The translations under genes were made by a program, and so were the position numbers. From the NCBI GenBank assembly GCA_019358945.1, contig JAHHIE010000031.1, positions 1 through 64,000 of the forward strand: DNA of 64,000 bases, given 5' to 3'. Below, one piece after another: positions 17,995 through 26,900 of the stretch; positions within the stretch are counted from its first letter, which is position 1; each line of letters begins with the position of its first letter. The notes beneath the pieces were generated by a model. It was not told the DNA's origin. It worked only from the letters and a program-made list of their open reading frames with translations, and did no database searches. The DNA comes from Stenomitos rutilans HA7619-LM2 (lineage in GTDB: Bacteria; Cyanobacteriota; Cyanobacteriia; Leptolyngbyales; Leptolyngbyaceae).

Positions 17995-18710
17995 AGTCGA
18001 TGGATGACCTCTACAAATTTCGGGTTCCAAGCGCGTTGAACGACGATCGAACGAGCATTTACTAACAGCGAGATGGCAGAAGGTAAGCAATCAAGTTTGA
18101 TTGATTCAATTTCTTCTAGCTGCACTGCTGTCTGACAATGCAACATTGGCACTCTCAATAGACTGCCCATCTCAGTCCAAAACTCTCAATTAAAGAACAA
18201 AGAATTCAAGCTACGAGCGCAACAGAAACGCCTCTGCCAAGCAAGAAAGCAATTGATTGAATTAAAGTTACAACTGTTTAATTAACTTCATGATTTGTGT
18301 CAGAAAAATAATTCAGGTTCTCTTGTTTTAATGTAGATCTCTTCAATTCGTTGGGCATGCTATGAAGTATCAAAGTGGGCGGTACGTATTTATACGTTAA
18401 TACTTGCCCGTTCGATGAAGGTTACAACCTCTCACGACCTATGCTGGTTTTGCCCCAAACCTGGCAGTAGCAGTTTGTTTGACAAACCATTCTCCTGAAA
18501 ATTTCCCTGGCTTTATCTTCTAACCGTATGCGTTAGAGGCATAGAGCGCTAAACAGCCAATGTCTCTCAGACACACGATCGCAGACCTGGTTTGAAAGAG
18601 GTGCGATCGCGGGATAGCAGTCATTCCTATAACACCATCGTTTGTGCTGGTGGTCAGAATGCTGTGCTGTTCAATGTTTGATTTTTTCACTCAACACAGG
18701 AACGTTATTC
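17995..18710. promoter_or_regulatory. Divergent intergenic region of the injection locus
   Basis: 716 bp separate the DUF4255 gene (minus) and the sheath gene (plus), so promoters for both blocks probably lie here. An imperfect palindrome spans 18377-18409, with core ACGTATTTATACGT flanked by GGGC and GCCC. It is a candidate regulator site. I could not assign -35/-10 boxes with confidence. Confidence 0.45.
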
Positions 18711-20423
18711 ATGGCTTTAGATTACTTTGCTCCAGGTGTATACGTCGAAGAAGTCGATCGTGGCAGTCGCTCGATCGAAGGTGTAAGTATGAGTGTCGCA
18801 GGCTTTGTTGGCTTCACCGAAGATGTCCGGGGCGATGCCGAACTGTTTAAACCGATGCTGGTCACCACTTGGAGCCAGTATTTAGAGCTGTTTGCTAGAC
18901 CAGGCTCGGATGGCTTTACCGATTTCAACGCCTACCTACCCTTTGCGGTTCAAGGTTGGTTTTTGAACGGTGGCGGTCGCTGTTGGGTCGTGAGCATTGG
19001 CACCAAACTGCCTGGTTCACCTGCACCCACAGCAGAAGAAACCGGACGCAAGATTCTTACCTCTGGCGGCAAACCCTCACTGTTGTTTAATTTAAAGCAG
19101 TCAACTGAAACGGGTGGCACTTTAGCACTACCCTCTGCAACGGGCAGAATCACCGTCACTGTTCTAGAAAGCGAGCCGAAACCGCTACCCGAAGATGCAT
19201 CTGAAGAGGCTGAGCCACCCATCAACACGGGCGAGTTCTTTACCGTCATCGTCCGCAACGGCGATCAAGTGCTGGAGCGCTACGATCATCTCTCGATGAA
19301 TGCTCAGGTGGAAACGGCGGTAGCTGACTATGTAGTAACAGCGCTAGAACCATCCGAATTTATTGCCATTAGCAACATCTCTCTCAGCGGTCAGGCACTA
19401 TCTCGCCGCCCTGGTAATGGCTCCTACGAAGTCGCACCCCCGCCCTACATTGCACGCGAAGACCAGCTTGTACGGGATTTGCAGGGCGCACGGAACGATA
19501 AAACCGGGATGCAGGGCATCTTTGAAATTGATGAAGTCTCTATGATTGCCTGTCCCGACGTGATGCGGGTTTATCAAGAAGGGTTAATTGACCTGGATCA
19601 AGTGCACGGCATCATGGAAACCATGATCAGCTTGTGTGAAAACTCCTTCCCTGGGCCTGCTTACCGCATGGCTGTGTTGGATGCGCCGCCTGTGAAACCT
19701 GGTAAGAATGACAACTGCGCTGTACAGCCCGATCAACAAAAGCCTCAAGATATTTTCAATTGGTTGCGTGATTTCAATCGTCGATCGATGTTTGGTGCCC
19801 TTTACTATCCCTGGATTAAGGTCGCTAACCCTCGCAATGCAGGCAGACCGATGCTGGTTCCCCCTTCTGGTCACATGATGGGCGTTTGGTGCCGCACGGA
19901 TGAAACACGGGGGATTTTTAAGGCTCCTGCTAACGAAACGCCGCGTGGTGTGCTGGGTCTGGCCTATGAAACCAACATGAGAGAGCAGGAAATGCTCAAC
20001 CCGGTCGGTATCAACTGTGTTCGTAACTTTGGCAACTACAATCGTGGTTACAAAATCTGGGGTGCTCGCACATTGGTCGAACCTGATAATGTGCAATGGC
20101 GCTATATCAGTGTACGCCGCTTAATTAGCTACATTGAGAAGTCGATCGAAATTGGCACCCAATGGGTCGTCTTTGAACCCAACGATATGGATCTGTGGGA
20201 ACGCGTGAAGCGCACCGTTAGCAACTTCCTGGAGCGTCTCTGGCGTGAAGGGGCACTCTTTGGTGGGTCGCCAGAAGAAGCGTTCTACGTTAAGTGTGAT
20301 GGTGAACTCAACACACCCGATACCATGATGCTCGGTCGTCTGTACGTTGAAGTGGGTGTCTGCCCGGTTCGTCCAGCAGAATTTGTCATCTTCCGTATTA
20401 GCCAATGGGCACCGGGACAATAA
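18711..20423 (+). CDS. Contractile sheath protein (eCIS Cis2-type)
   Basis: 570 residues. N-terminal MALDYFAPGVYVEEVDRGSR plus GVSMSVAGFVGFT, and a C-terminal domain with VSVRRLISYIEKSIEIG-like sequence, FEPNDMDLWERVKRTVSNFL and AEFVIFRISQ, identify a phage tail sheath. The C-terminal half makes the handshake contacts that drive contraction. The frame is open from 18642, but the ATG at 18711 gives the canonical sheath start. It is the first gene of the plus-strand block. Confidence 0.93.
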   Translation: MALDYFAPGVYVEEVDRGSRSIEGVSMSVAGFVGFTEDVRGDAELFKPMLVTTWSQYLELFARPGSDGFTDFNAYLPFAVQGWFLNGGGRCWVVSIGTKLPGSPAPTAEETGRKILTSGGKPSLLFNLKQSTETGGTLALPSATGRITVTVLESEPKPLPEDASEEAEPPINTGEFFTVIVRNGDQVLERYDHLSMNAQVETAVADYVVTALEPSEFIAISNISLSGQALSRRPGNGSYEVAPPPYIAREDQLVRDLQGARNDKTGMQGIFEIDEVSMIACPDVMRVYQEGLIDLDQVHGIMETMISLCENSFPGPAYRMAVLDAPPVKPGKNDNCAVQPDQQKPQDIFNWLRDFNRRSMFGALYYPWIKVANPRNAGRPMLVPPSGHMMGVWCRTDETRGIFKAPANETPRGVLGLAYETNMREQEMLNPVGINCVRNFGNYNRGYKIWGARTLVEPDNVQWRYISVRRLISYIEKSIEIGTQWVVFEPNDMDLWERVKRTVSNFLERLWREGALFGGSPEEAFYVKCDGELNTPDTMMLGRLYVEVGVCPVRPAEFVIFRISQWAPGQ

Positions 20424-20447
20424 GCGTTACCTGAATTGAACAACACC

Positions 20448-20492
20448 GTGTGAGTGTCCTGAGACTATCCCAGCGCTCATCGACGCTCACAC
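20448..20492 (+). terminator. Hairpin after the sheath gene
   Basis: GTGTGAGTGTC and GACGCTCACAC form a near-perfect 11-bp stem 25 bp past the sheath stop codon, without a following T-run. It may attenuate transcription or protect the sheath mRNA, allowing more sheath than downstream proteins. Confidence 0.4.
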
Positions 20493-20557
20493 TGCTTTAA
20501 GCCCTCAACGCTGCTCAAAGCAAGCTGCATTGAAGTAGCTTTCTAACCTTCTTTGTT

Positions 20558-20667
20558 AGGACTTACGCATTTGCCCCCAAACCCCCAATGCTGGGGGCTT
20601 TAATTGGCTCGGTTCCCCCAGCATTGGGGGCTAGGGGGCGAAAGATGATCGCTTTTGCGTAAGTCCT
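20558..20667. repeat. MITE-like palindromic element, copy 3
   Basis: 110 bp with ends AGGACTTACGCA and TGCGTAAGTCCT, in opposite orientation to copies 1 and 2 (the CGAAAGAT arm lies at the right end). It sits in the 300-bp gap between sheath and first tube gene. Confidence 0.8.
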
Positions 20668-20722
20668 ATTTGTTTTATTTCTAGCAGCAGCGCCCTCTTT
20701 CCCTATTGCAAGGAGCAACCCA

Positions 20723-21196
20723 ATGGCTGACCTGAAACCAATACCCGCCAGTCGCTTTTACGTAGAATTTGATGGTTTATCTGACAAACTGCTGAAAAGC
20801 GTGACTGAAGTGAGCTTTACCGGACAAACTACAGGTCACGAAAAGCCACTAGCTTCTACCAAAGACGGCAAAACGCTATGGCAAACCACCTCTGGCGGCT
20901 TTAAGCAAAATCCAAACTTCACGATCGAAGTCTATTTAGCCGAAGGCGATCTGGATTTCTATAACTGGATGAAAGCTACCATGCCTAAGAGTGAAGGTGG
21001 CGACGGTAAATGGAGCGAAAGTCGCAAAGCAGGCGCGATCGTCGGCTATGACAGTTCTGATGCCGAAGTCATGCGTTGGAAAATCTCTAACGCCTGGATT
21101 AAATCCTACAAACTTTCAGAGTTCTCCTCAGATAGCAACCAGCTAGCCGTTGAAACATTTGAACTAGTTTGCGAACAGATCGATCGCACAAAATAA
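20723..21196 (+). CDS. Tail tube protein, paralogue A (Cis1-type)
   Basis: 157 residues with the gp19/Hcp-like tube pattern: PASRFYVEFDGLSDKLLKSV at the N-terminus and SYKLSEFSSDSNQLAVETFE at the C-terminus. It forms stacked hexameric rings of the inner tube. AAGGAG precedes the ATG. It lies 29 bp upstream of a second tube gene of identical length, so duplication and use of alternative tube subunits is likely. Confidence 0.88.
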   Translation: MADLKPIPASRFYVEFDGLSDKLLKSVTEVSFTGQTTGHEKPLASTKDGKTLWQTTSGGFKQNPNFTIEVYLAEGDLDFYNWMKATMPKSEGGDGKWSESRKAGAIVGYDSSDAEVMRWKISNAWIKSYKLSEFSSDSNQLAVETFELVCEQIDRTK

Positions 21197-21225
21197 TGAC
21201 CCTAAACATCAATAGGAGTTAACTC

Positions 21226-21699
21226 ATGGCAAAAGGCGAACTATTGGCGTGTTCTAAGTTCTATGTGGACATCGAAGGCTTGACGGATTTGATTATCAAA
21301 AAAGTGAGCGGTGTGTCCATCGAATTACAAACGGCTGGCGACCAAAACCCCTTTGGAGTCACCAAAGGCGGCAAAGCCCAAATTCAAGCAACCGTAACGG
21401 GTGTGAGCAATGGCGCTGTCACCGTTGAATTTGTTTCTACCGTTGAAGACGATCGTCTCGTGAAATGGTACAACGATTCTCACTCTCAACCCATGACCGG
21501 GGGCGGCACCAAAAATAAAGGAGCGCTGAAAACAGGCTCCATTATTCTCTATAACCAGGGAGGCGAAGAGGCCGCGCGGTGGAATCTCACAGGCGTAATG
21601 CCCAAATCATACAAAAGCTCCAAGATGGAGGCTGGTAGCACAGAACTCGCGACAGAAACGGTTGAACTAGCCTTTCATGCCGTCCGACGGGTGAAATGA
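21226..21699 (+). CDS. Tail tube protein, paralogue B (Cis1-type)
   Basis: 157 residues with the same fold markers as the preceding gene: ACSKFYVDIEGLTDLIIKKV and SYKSSKMEAGSTELATETVE. Sequence identity to paralogue A looks modest, so the duplication is old. AGGAG sits upstream of the ATG. One paralogue may build the main tube and the other a variant segment (inference). Confidence 0.88.
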   Translation: MAKGELLACSKFYVDIEGLTDLIIKKVSGVSIELQTAGDQNPFGVTKGGKAQIQATVTGVSNGAVTVEFVSTVEDDRLVKWYNDSHSQPMTGGGTKNKGALKTGSIILYNQGGEEAARWNLTGVMPKSYKSSKMEAGSTELATETVELAFHAVRRVK

Positions 21700-21791
21700 A
21701 GGTGTAAGAGTCGTTGCAGGTAGTAGCCATTGCGTAAAATTTTCTACCGCCTGCAACGTTTCAACAATCAATCCTTAAGTGGAGAAAACGT

Positions 21792-22280
21792 GTGCAAGAG
21801 GCCGACCACGAACTTTTAACCTCGTCACGATTTTATCTGGAGCTCCGCATTGACGGCAGTGACGATCGCATTGACGGTTACTTCATGGAGTGCCAGGGCT
21901 TTGAACGCACTCAAGAAATGATTGAATTTTGTCAGGTCACGCCGCAGAAGTGGGGAAAAGACAGCAACGCCGTTGGCAGAGTGATTCGGAACAAAGTACC
22001 GGGTAATACCAAAAGCAGTAATCTAACCTTGCGTCGCGGCATGACCACCTCCAAAATCTTTTGGGAATGGTTTGCCGCTGTCGAACAAGGCAATTGGGCA
22101 AAACAGCGGCGCAATGGTGATTTAACGCTTTATAACCAGCACGGTGAGGAAAAAGCTAGATTTCGCTTTTTAGGAGCTTGCCCCGTTAAATACAAAATTG
22201 GTGATGTGGGAGCCAGCAAAGCCGAGTTTGAAGTCGAAGAAATTGAATTAGCAATTGATGAATTTAGGCGGATTAAATGA
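21792..22280 (+). CDS. Tail tube-like protein (Cis5-type initiator candidate)
   Basis: 162 residues from a GTG start preceded by GGAGAAAAC. It has SSRFYLELRIDGSDDRIDGY, FMECQGFERTQE and the typical end KAEFEVEEIELAIDEFRRI. It is a conserved phage-tail-region (gp19-like) protein, more divergent than the two tube paralogues, so it fits a tube-initiator or baseplate-tube adaptor. Its last 4 bp overlap the start of the next gene (ATGA), indicating translational coupling. Confidence 0.82.
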   Translation: MQEADHELLTSSRFYLELRIDGSDDRIDGYFMECQGFERTQEMIEFCQVTPQKWGKDSNAVGRVIRNKVPGNTKSSNLTLRRGMTTSKIFWEWFAAVEQGNWAKQRRNGDLTLYNQHGEEKARFRFLGACPVKYKIGDVGASKAEFEVEEIELAIDEFRRIK

Positions 22281-22597
22281 TCCAAACTGAGTTTGAATTT
22301 ACCTTGCCCAAAGGCTACGTGGATGAGGATGGCAATCTTCACCGCATGGGAGTGATGCGTCTATCACGGGCGATCGACGAAATTGTGCCCTTACGTGATC
22401 CGCGCGTAAAGTCAAATCCTGCTTATGCCACTGTCATTATTCTGTCGCGTGTGATGACAAAACTAGGGGCTTTAGATGAAGTCACGCCTAATGTGGTCGA
22501 AGGGCTATTTGCCTGCGATTTAAACTACCTGCAAAAGCTTTATCGTCAGATTAATGAACTAGAGTCAGAAGCATTAATTGAAGTTGGTAAGCAGTAA
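22277..22597 (+). CDS. Small tail-assembly-like protein, paralogue 1
   Basis: 106 residues: TEFEFTLPKGYVDEDGNLHR, GVMRLSRAIDEIVPLRDPRV, RVMTKLGALDEVTPNVVEGL. Position after tube genes and sequence resemble phage tail assembly chaperone-like proteins. Its ATG overlaps the preceding stop codon. The next gene encodes a clear paralogue, so the pair probably arose by tandem duplication. Confidence 0.7.
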   Translation: MIQTEFEFTLPKGYVDEDGNLHRMGVMRLSRAIDEIVPLRDPRVKSNPAYATVIILSRVMTKLGALDEVTPNVVEGLFACDLNYLQKLYRQINELESEALIEVGKQ

Positions 22598-22603
22598 GGA
22601 GTA

Positions 22604-22984
22604 ATGATGATACCGACTGAATTTGCCTTTAGGCTACCGCGCGGTCTGGTCGATGAATCCGGTGCTGTTCATCAAACTGGCATTATGCGGCTGACTACAG
22701 CCAAAGATGAAATCGCTGTGCAAAGAGATCGGCGCGCTCAGGAAAGCGAAGCTTATCAAAGCCTGGTGATGTTTTCACGAGTCATTACTCAACTCGGACA
22801 TTTAAGCACCATTACACCAGAACAATTAGAAAATTTATTTACTCACGATTTGGGCTACTTGCGCGAGTTTTATAACCAAATTAATCAGCAGGGAATAGCC
22901 GAAATAGCCGTTCATTGTCCGGCCTGTCAACATGCCTTTGCAGCGGAGCTAGAGTTTGCGGGGGAGTTGTTGGCTACCCCTTAG
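22604..22984 (+). CDS. Small tail-assembly-like protein, paralogue 2, with CxxC end
   Basis: 126 residues, paralogous to the preceding protein (TEFAFRLPRGLVDESGAVHQ, GIMRLTTAKDEIAVQRDRRA). It has an extra C-terminal segment VHCPACQHAFAAELEF whose CPAC could bind a metal or form a disulphide; a full zinc site would need partners. AAGGAG precedes the ATG pair at 22604/22607. Confidence 0.7.
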   Translation: MMIPTEFAFRLPRGLVDESGAVHQTGIMRLTTAKDEIAVQRDRRAQESEAYQSLVMFSRVITQLGHLSTITPEQLENLFTHDLGYLREFYNQINQQGIAEIAVHCPACQHAFAAELEFAGELLATP

Positions 22985-23118
22985 ACCAGTTGCATGAGGA
23001 GGTAGCCTGTATTGCATTTGAATTTCACTGGTCGCTGGAAGAAATTTTGAGCCTAGAACATCGCGATCGCCACCGCTGGCTCACAGAAATTGGCAAACTT
23101 CGAGAACGCTTATCCTAG
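22915..23118 (+). CDS. DUF6760-like small protein, start uncertain
   Basis: The recognisable part is GYPLDQLHEEVACIAFEFHW followed by SLEEILSLEHRDRHRWLTEI, a small family commonly found in eCIS loci next to tube genes. The only upstream initiator in frame is a TTG at 22915, which overlaps the preceding gene by 70 bp. The conserved region begins near residue 20, so a non-canonical start or coupling to the upstream gene is possible. Function unknown. Confidence 0.65.
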   Translation: MSGLSTCLCSGARVCGGVVGYPLDQLHEEVACIAFEFHWSLEEILSLEHRDRHRWLTEIGKLRERLS

Positions 23119-23139
23119 TTAGCATCCTGGAGGACAATA

Positions 23140-23337
23140 ATGGACTTTGATATATTGCCCCCTTCAATACGTTCTGTGCTGACCGAAACTTCACCACAGA
23201 TTTCCTCGCAGATGTTAAAGCAAATTCTCGCTGATCCAACACTGCTTGAGCAACTGAGCGATCGAGTCTATACCCTGTTGAAACATGAATTGAACCATCA
23301 GCGCGAACGGAGTCAAGGCTATGGGAGACGCTTCTAA
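23140..23337 (+). CDS. Small injection-locus protein
   Basis: 65 residues: MDFDILPPSIRSVLTETSPQ, then a helical stretch ending ELNHQRERSQGYGRRF. GGAGG lies upstream. Its stop overlaps the next start by one base (TAATG). Position matches other small, poorly characterised eCIS ORFs. Function unknown. Confidence 0.65.
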   Translation: MDFDILPPSIRSVLTETSPQISSQMLKQILADPTLLEQLSDRVYTLLKHELNHQRERSQGYGRRF

Positions 23338-23867
23338 TGCCAGCTAAAAATACTGCTGTCGCATCGACAACTGAACTCAATTTTATTACCGCAAATCGCT
23401 TTTATGTCGGCTTAGAAAGCACCATCTCGGCCTCTTTTACGGAGTGCCAGGGACTAGGCGTTAAGGTAAAATATGAAACTTTTTTGGAAGGTGGCGTTAA
23501 CGATCAGCAACGGACATTACTAGGGCAGCCTGAGTTTTCAGAAGTGACTCTCAAGCGAGGCTTAACCGATGATCTCGTCTTTTGGGATTGGCTCAAGCAG
23601 GTGCTAAAAACAGATGGGAGTGCAATCACACGACGAAACGTCAATATTGTAGTGTTTAACCAGGCAGGCGAAACTATGCAGTGCTGGACACTCATTGGAG
23701 CCATTCCTGTAAGCTGGAAAGCCCCTGCACTCACCGCAGATGCCAATAGTGTAGCCATTGAAGAACTGACGCTCATTCATGAAGGCATCAAGGTTGCTAA
23801 ACGGGCGGGTGCTGCCTCTGCAACTTCACTTAAAGGGCGCAAAAACGGCTATTTTGTCAGCAATTAA
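23337..23867 (+). CDS. Phage tail tube-like protein, fourth gp19-type copy
   Basis: 176 residues with the conserved tail-region pattern TANRFYVGLESTISASFTEC, TLKRGLTDDLVFWDWLKQV and IPVSWKAPALTADANSVAIE. It makes a fourth gp19-type protein in this operon and probably acts as a tube initiator or spike-adaptor ring, not a bulk tube subunit (inference from divergence). Confidence 0.8.
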   Translation: MPAKNTAVASTTELNFITANRFYVGLESTISASFTECQGLGVKVKYETFLEGGVNDQQRTLLGQPEFSEVTLKRGLTDDLVFWDWLKQVLKTDGSAITRRNVNIVVFNQAGETMQCWTLIGAIPVSWKAPALTADANSVAIEELTLIHEGIKVAKRAGAASATSLKGRKNGYFVSN

Positions 23868-23969
23868 GTAAAGTGATCCCATTTGGTAGTAGCAACAAAC
23901 GTTCAAAAGCCTTATGGAACGATAGAGCCTATCACCGCACACTTCTACTACTAGCTTGCAACACGATTT

Positions 23970-26900
23970 ATGGCTGAACCTGATGTCTCCCAGTTTAGCG
24001 ATCGCTCCAAACCAGAATCTCTGGACGATCTCGCGGTGCCACCCCCGTTGCTAGTTGCGCCGCCACTAGGCATCAATCGTCAATTCTTAGTGCCGCTAGG
24101 GGCGCGATCGCTCACGGTTCTAGAACCAGATCTGTTTCAACCGCGATCGTCGCGTGAGGATATCAGCATCTTTGGAGATTCTCCCTTTTTCAATGATCCT
24201 TTGCTGACTACAGGATCAAAGCCCATTGTTCAACTATCATCATCCGCAAAAGGTTTAAGCCCCACCGCAGAAGCAGTACTTCAGCGATCGCCAGCGGCTC
24301 CTGCTCTGATTACACAGCACACAACTGATGCACATCCACGTCCATCGTCACTGTCAATTGAAGCCGCCAATCAGTCAAATAAACCGTTTGAACCAGTGTT
24401 GTCCATCCAGTCCTCAGACAACACTGGTGAAATACAAGCAAGTAAAGCAGAGGGGCTTTCAGATCATCTACAGGAATCCCCTGATCAGGCCATAGTTTCT
24501 AAAGAGATCGGACTTCATACATCATCTAAATCACCTGAAATTTCTTCAACAATTGAAACCGTAGAAGATTTATTCCCTCACGATTCTCTTTCATTTAAAG
24601 AGTCAGAAAATTTGTCAACGATCGCAGCAATAGCCGTACCCATTCCCTTTCCTGCAAACGACGTTCAGCGTCCTACGGCAACTGAAGCCCAATCTGACCC
24701 ACTTTCCAACCCTAGGCTTGAGTTAACTACTGACTCCAGACCCGATCCAGCGATTGAATCGGAAGTGGAAACAGCGTACATTTCTCGATCAGAACAAATT
24801 CCTGAATCGAAAGTAGAATTAACACATATTTCTCGATCAGAACAAATTCCTGAATCAATTTCTGAATCGGCATCTCAATTAACTCCTAACGTTCAACCTC
24901 AAGCAGCACGCATCGTTCAACCTGAATCAGTCGATCGCGCTGGAATTGACTCAACGCTCAAACCTGTCTCTGCATCCAGCACTGATTCAACGGCTGCATT
25001 TAGACCAACTAGAACTGTTGAATTAGCCTCTAACGCCAGAGTTGAAGCCGCTTCTGATCCCCAATCTGAATTAGCAGTTGTCTCTACAGACGCGATCTCT
25101 AACCCAATTGGAGCGATTGAAAAGCAAGGAACAGTCTTCTCTCAATCGATCGCATCCGAAGTCACATCATCTCAGTATAGTCAGACCTCAGAGCCATTCA
25201 GTACTTCCACAACCGCATCATCTGAAGAACCTGAGATCATCACCAGACAAGCAGCGCAAGAGAACCCATCGATCGAGGTAGCTGAGCAACTGCAACGTTC
25301 GCTTGAATCAACCGTACAACGGTCGCCCGATGTCGATCTACCACCACTAATTCCCTCAAATGAACTTGCACCAACTCCAGCAGAAAAACCAGACTCAGAG
25401 ATTGACCATGCAGCCGTTGAGCCTCTTGCGTCGCAGCCTTCAACGAATGAAATAACAGCCACGCAACAAGCTCAACTCAGTTCTACCGCATCGGTTAGGG
25501 AGACAACGTTTGATAGCGGGAATGTGACGATCGATGCTCCAGCCCCGTCTTTACTTTCGCCAACACCATCCTATTCTCTTCAAGCAAAGGGACTTGAATC
25601 GTCACCGCAATCAACCACTGACTTAGCCGCAACTGAACGCCATTCTGCCTCTAATGCACCGTCCACACTACCGTTGGAGCAACCCAATCAATTCCTTCAA
25701 GAGAACTTTGTAGCAGCAGATCCGGAGCCCAAAACGAACTCACAAGCTATTTTCGAGTCCAATCCTCAAACCTTACAAGCCTCTCTTGACCCGCAGCTTA
25801 CCTCATCAGCAGATGTCACTCCGCTTACCCAAACAACTCCAGCACGAGAGAGCGTCACATCACAAGTTGCTCAAGTGCTGCTACAGGCAGAAACTACAAC
25901 CTCGATCGCTCGATCGCTCAATCAACCGTCGGCAGAAGCATCCTCGATCGCGCATCAATCCAAGCATGAATCGCTGTTTGAGCCGTTACCTTCCTCCAAT
26001 CCTCCATCATCCATTCAATCAGATCTACAGTTAAAAGGCACAGAAACAACACCTGAAATTGCCTCTGTTGATCATCGAACAACAATTACCAATGCAAACT
26101 TAGAGGTTTTTCCTGAGCTGAATACCGGGCAAAAAGCAGAAGCATTTAACCATGTTTTAGGGAGTAACGCATCGGACGGTCAAGCGCAGAATTTGGTGGA
26201 GCGATCGCAGTCATCAGAGCATACCGCTGAAGCATCGCCCTCCAAAATTGAATCTTTAGAAAATGTTCAAATAACTCCTGAAGTACCCATTCAGCGAACA
26301 TCAAGTACTTCGTTGGAGTCTCGTATAAGCGTTACAGCATCTCCTGCACCAGACATATCAGAATCACGACCATTCGATTCACAGTCATTTAGCTCACATC
26401 CAAATTTAGCATCTCACGCACGTTCGACTGAAAGCAGCCAACTTGAAGCGAAAGCATCGCAGCTAAATTTAGAAAATCAAACATTAGCTATCCCTGAGAA
26501 CAAAGAGGAAGCCTTTAAAGCCAGTACTTCAGTATCGGATAAAACTGCTAAATTAGAAACATCTCTAGAATTACTTTCTGAGCAAAAGCTGAATTTAGAT
26601 CAAGCAAGTTTAACTAGTGGTATCATTATCGGCTCTGATTTTGATTCAAACTCTATTTCAGATTCTCAATCTAAAGCTGGCGTCATACAAGCAAAAGAAT
26701 TAGCAAGCAGTGAAAGTGATTCTTTAGAAAGTGTGGTTTCAGAAAAGCCTGACAGCTTTGAAATAAACTCTACTTCTGAACTAAACAAAAAAACCTTTAG
26801 TACAGAAATACAACCAGTTGTTAACTCTTCATCTCCTTTAAAGGGGAAGACCACAGGTAAGCTTGAGTCACCATTACAGTTAAACGAACAAAGTATAAAC

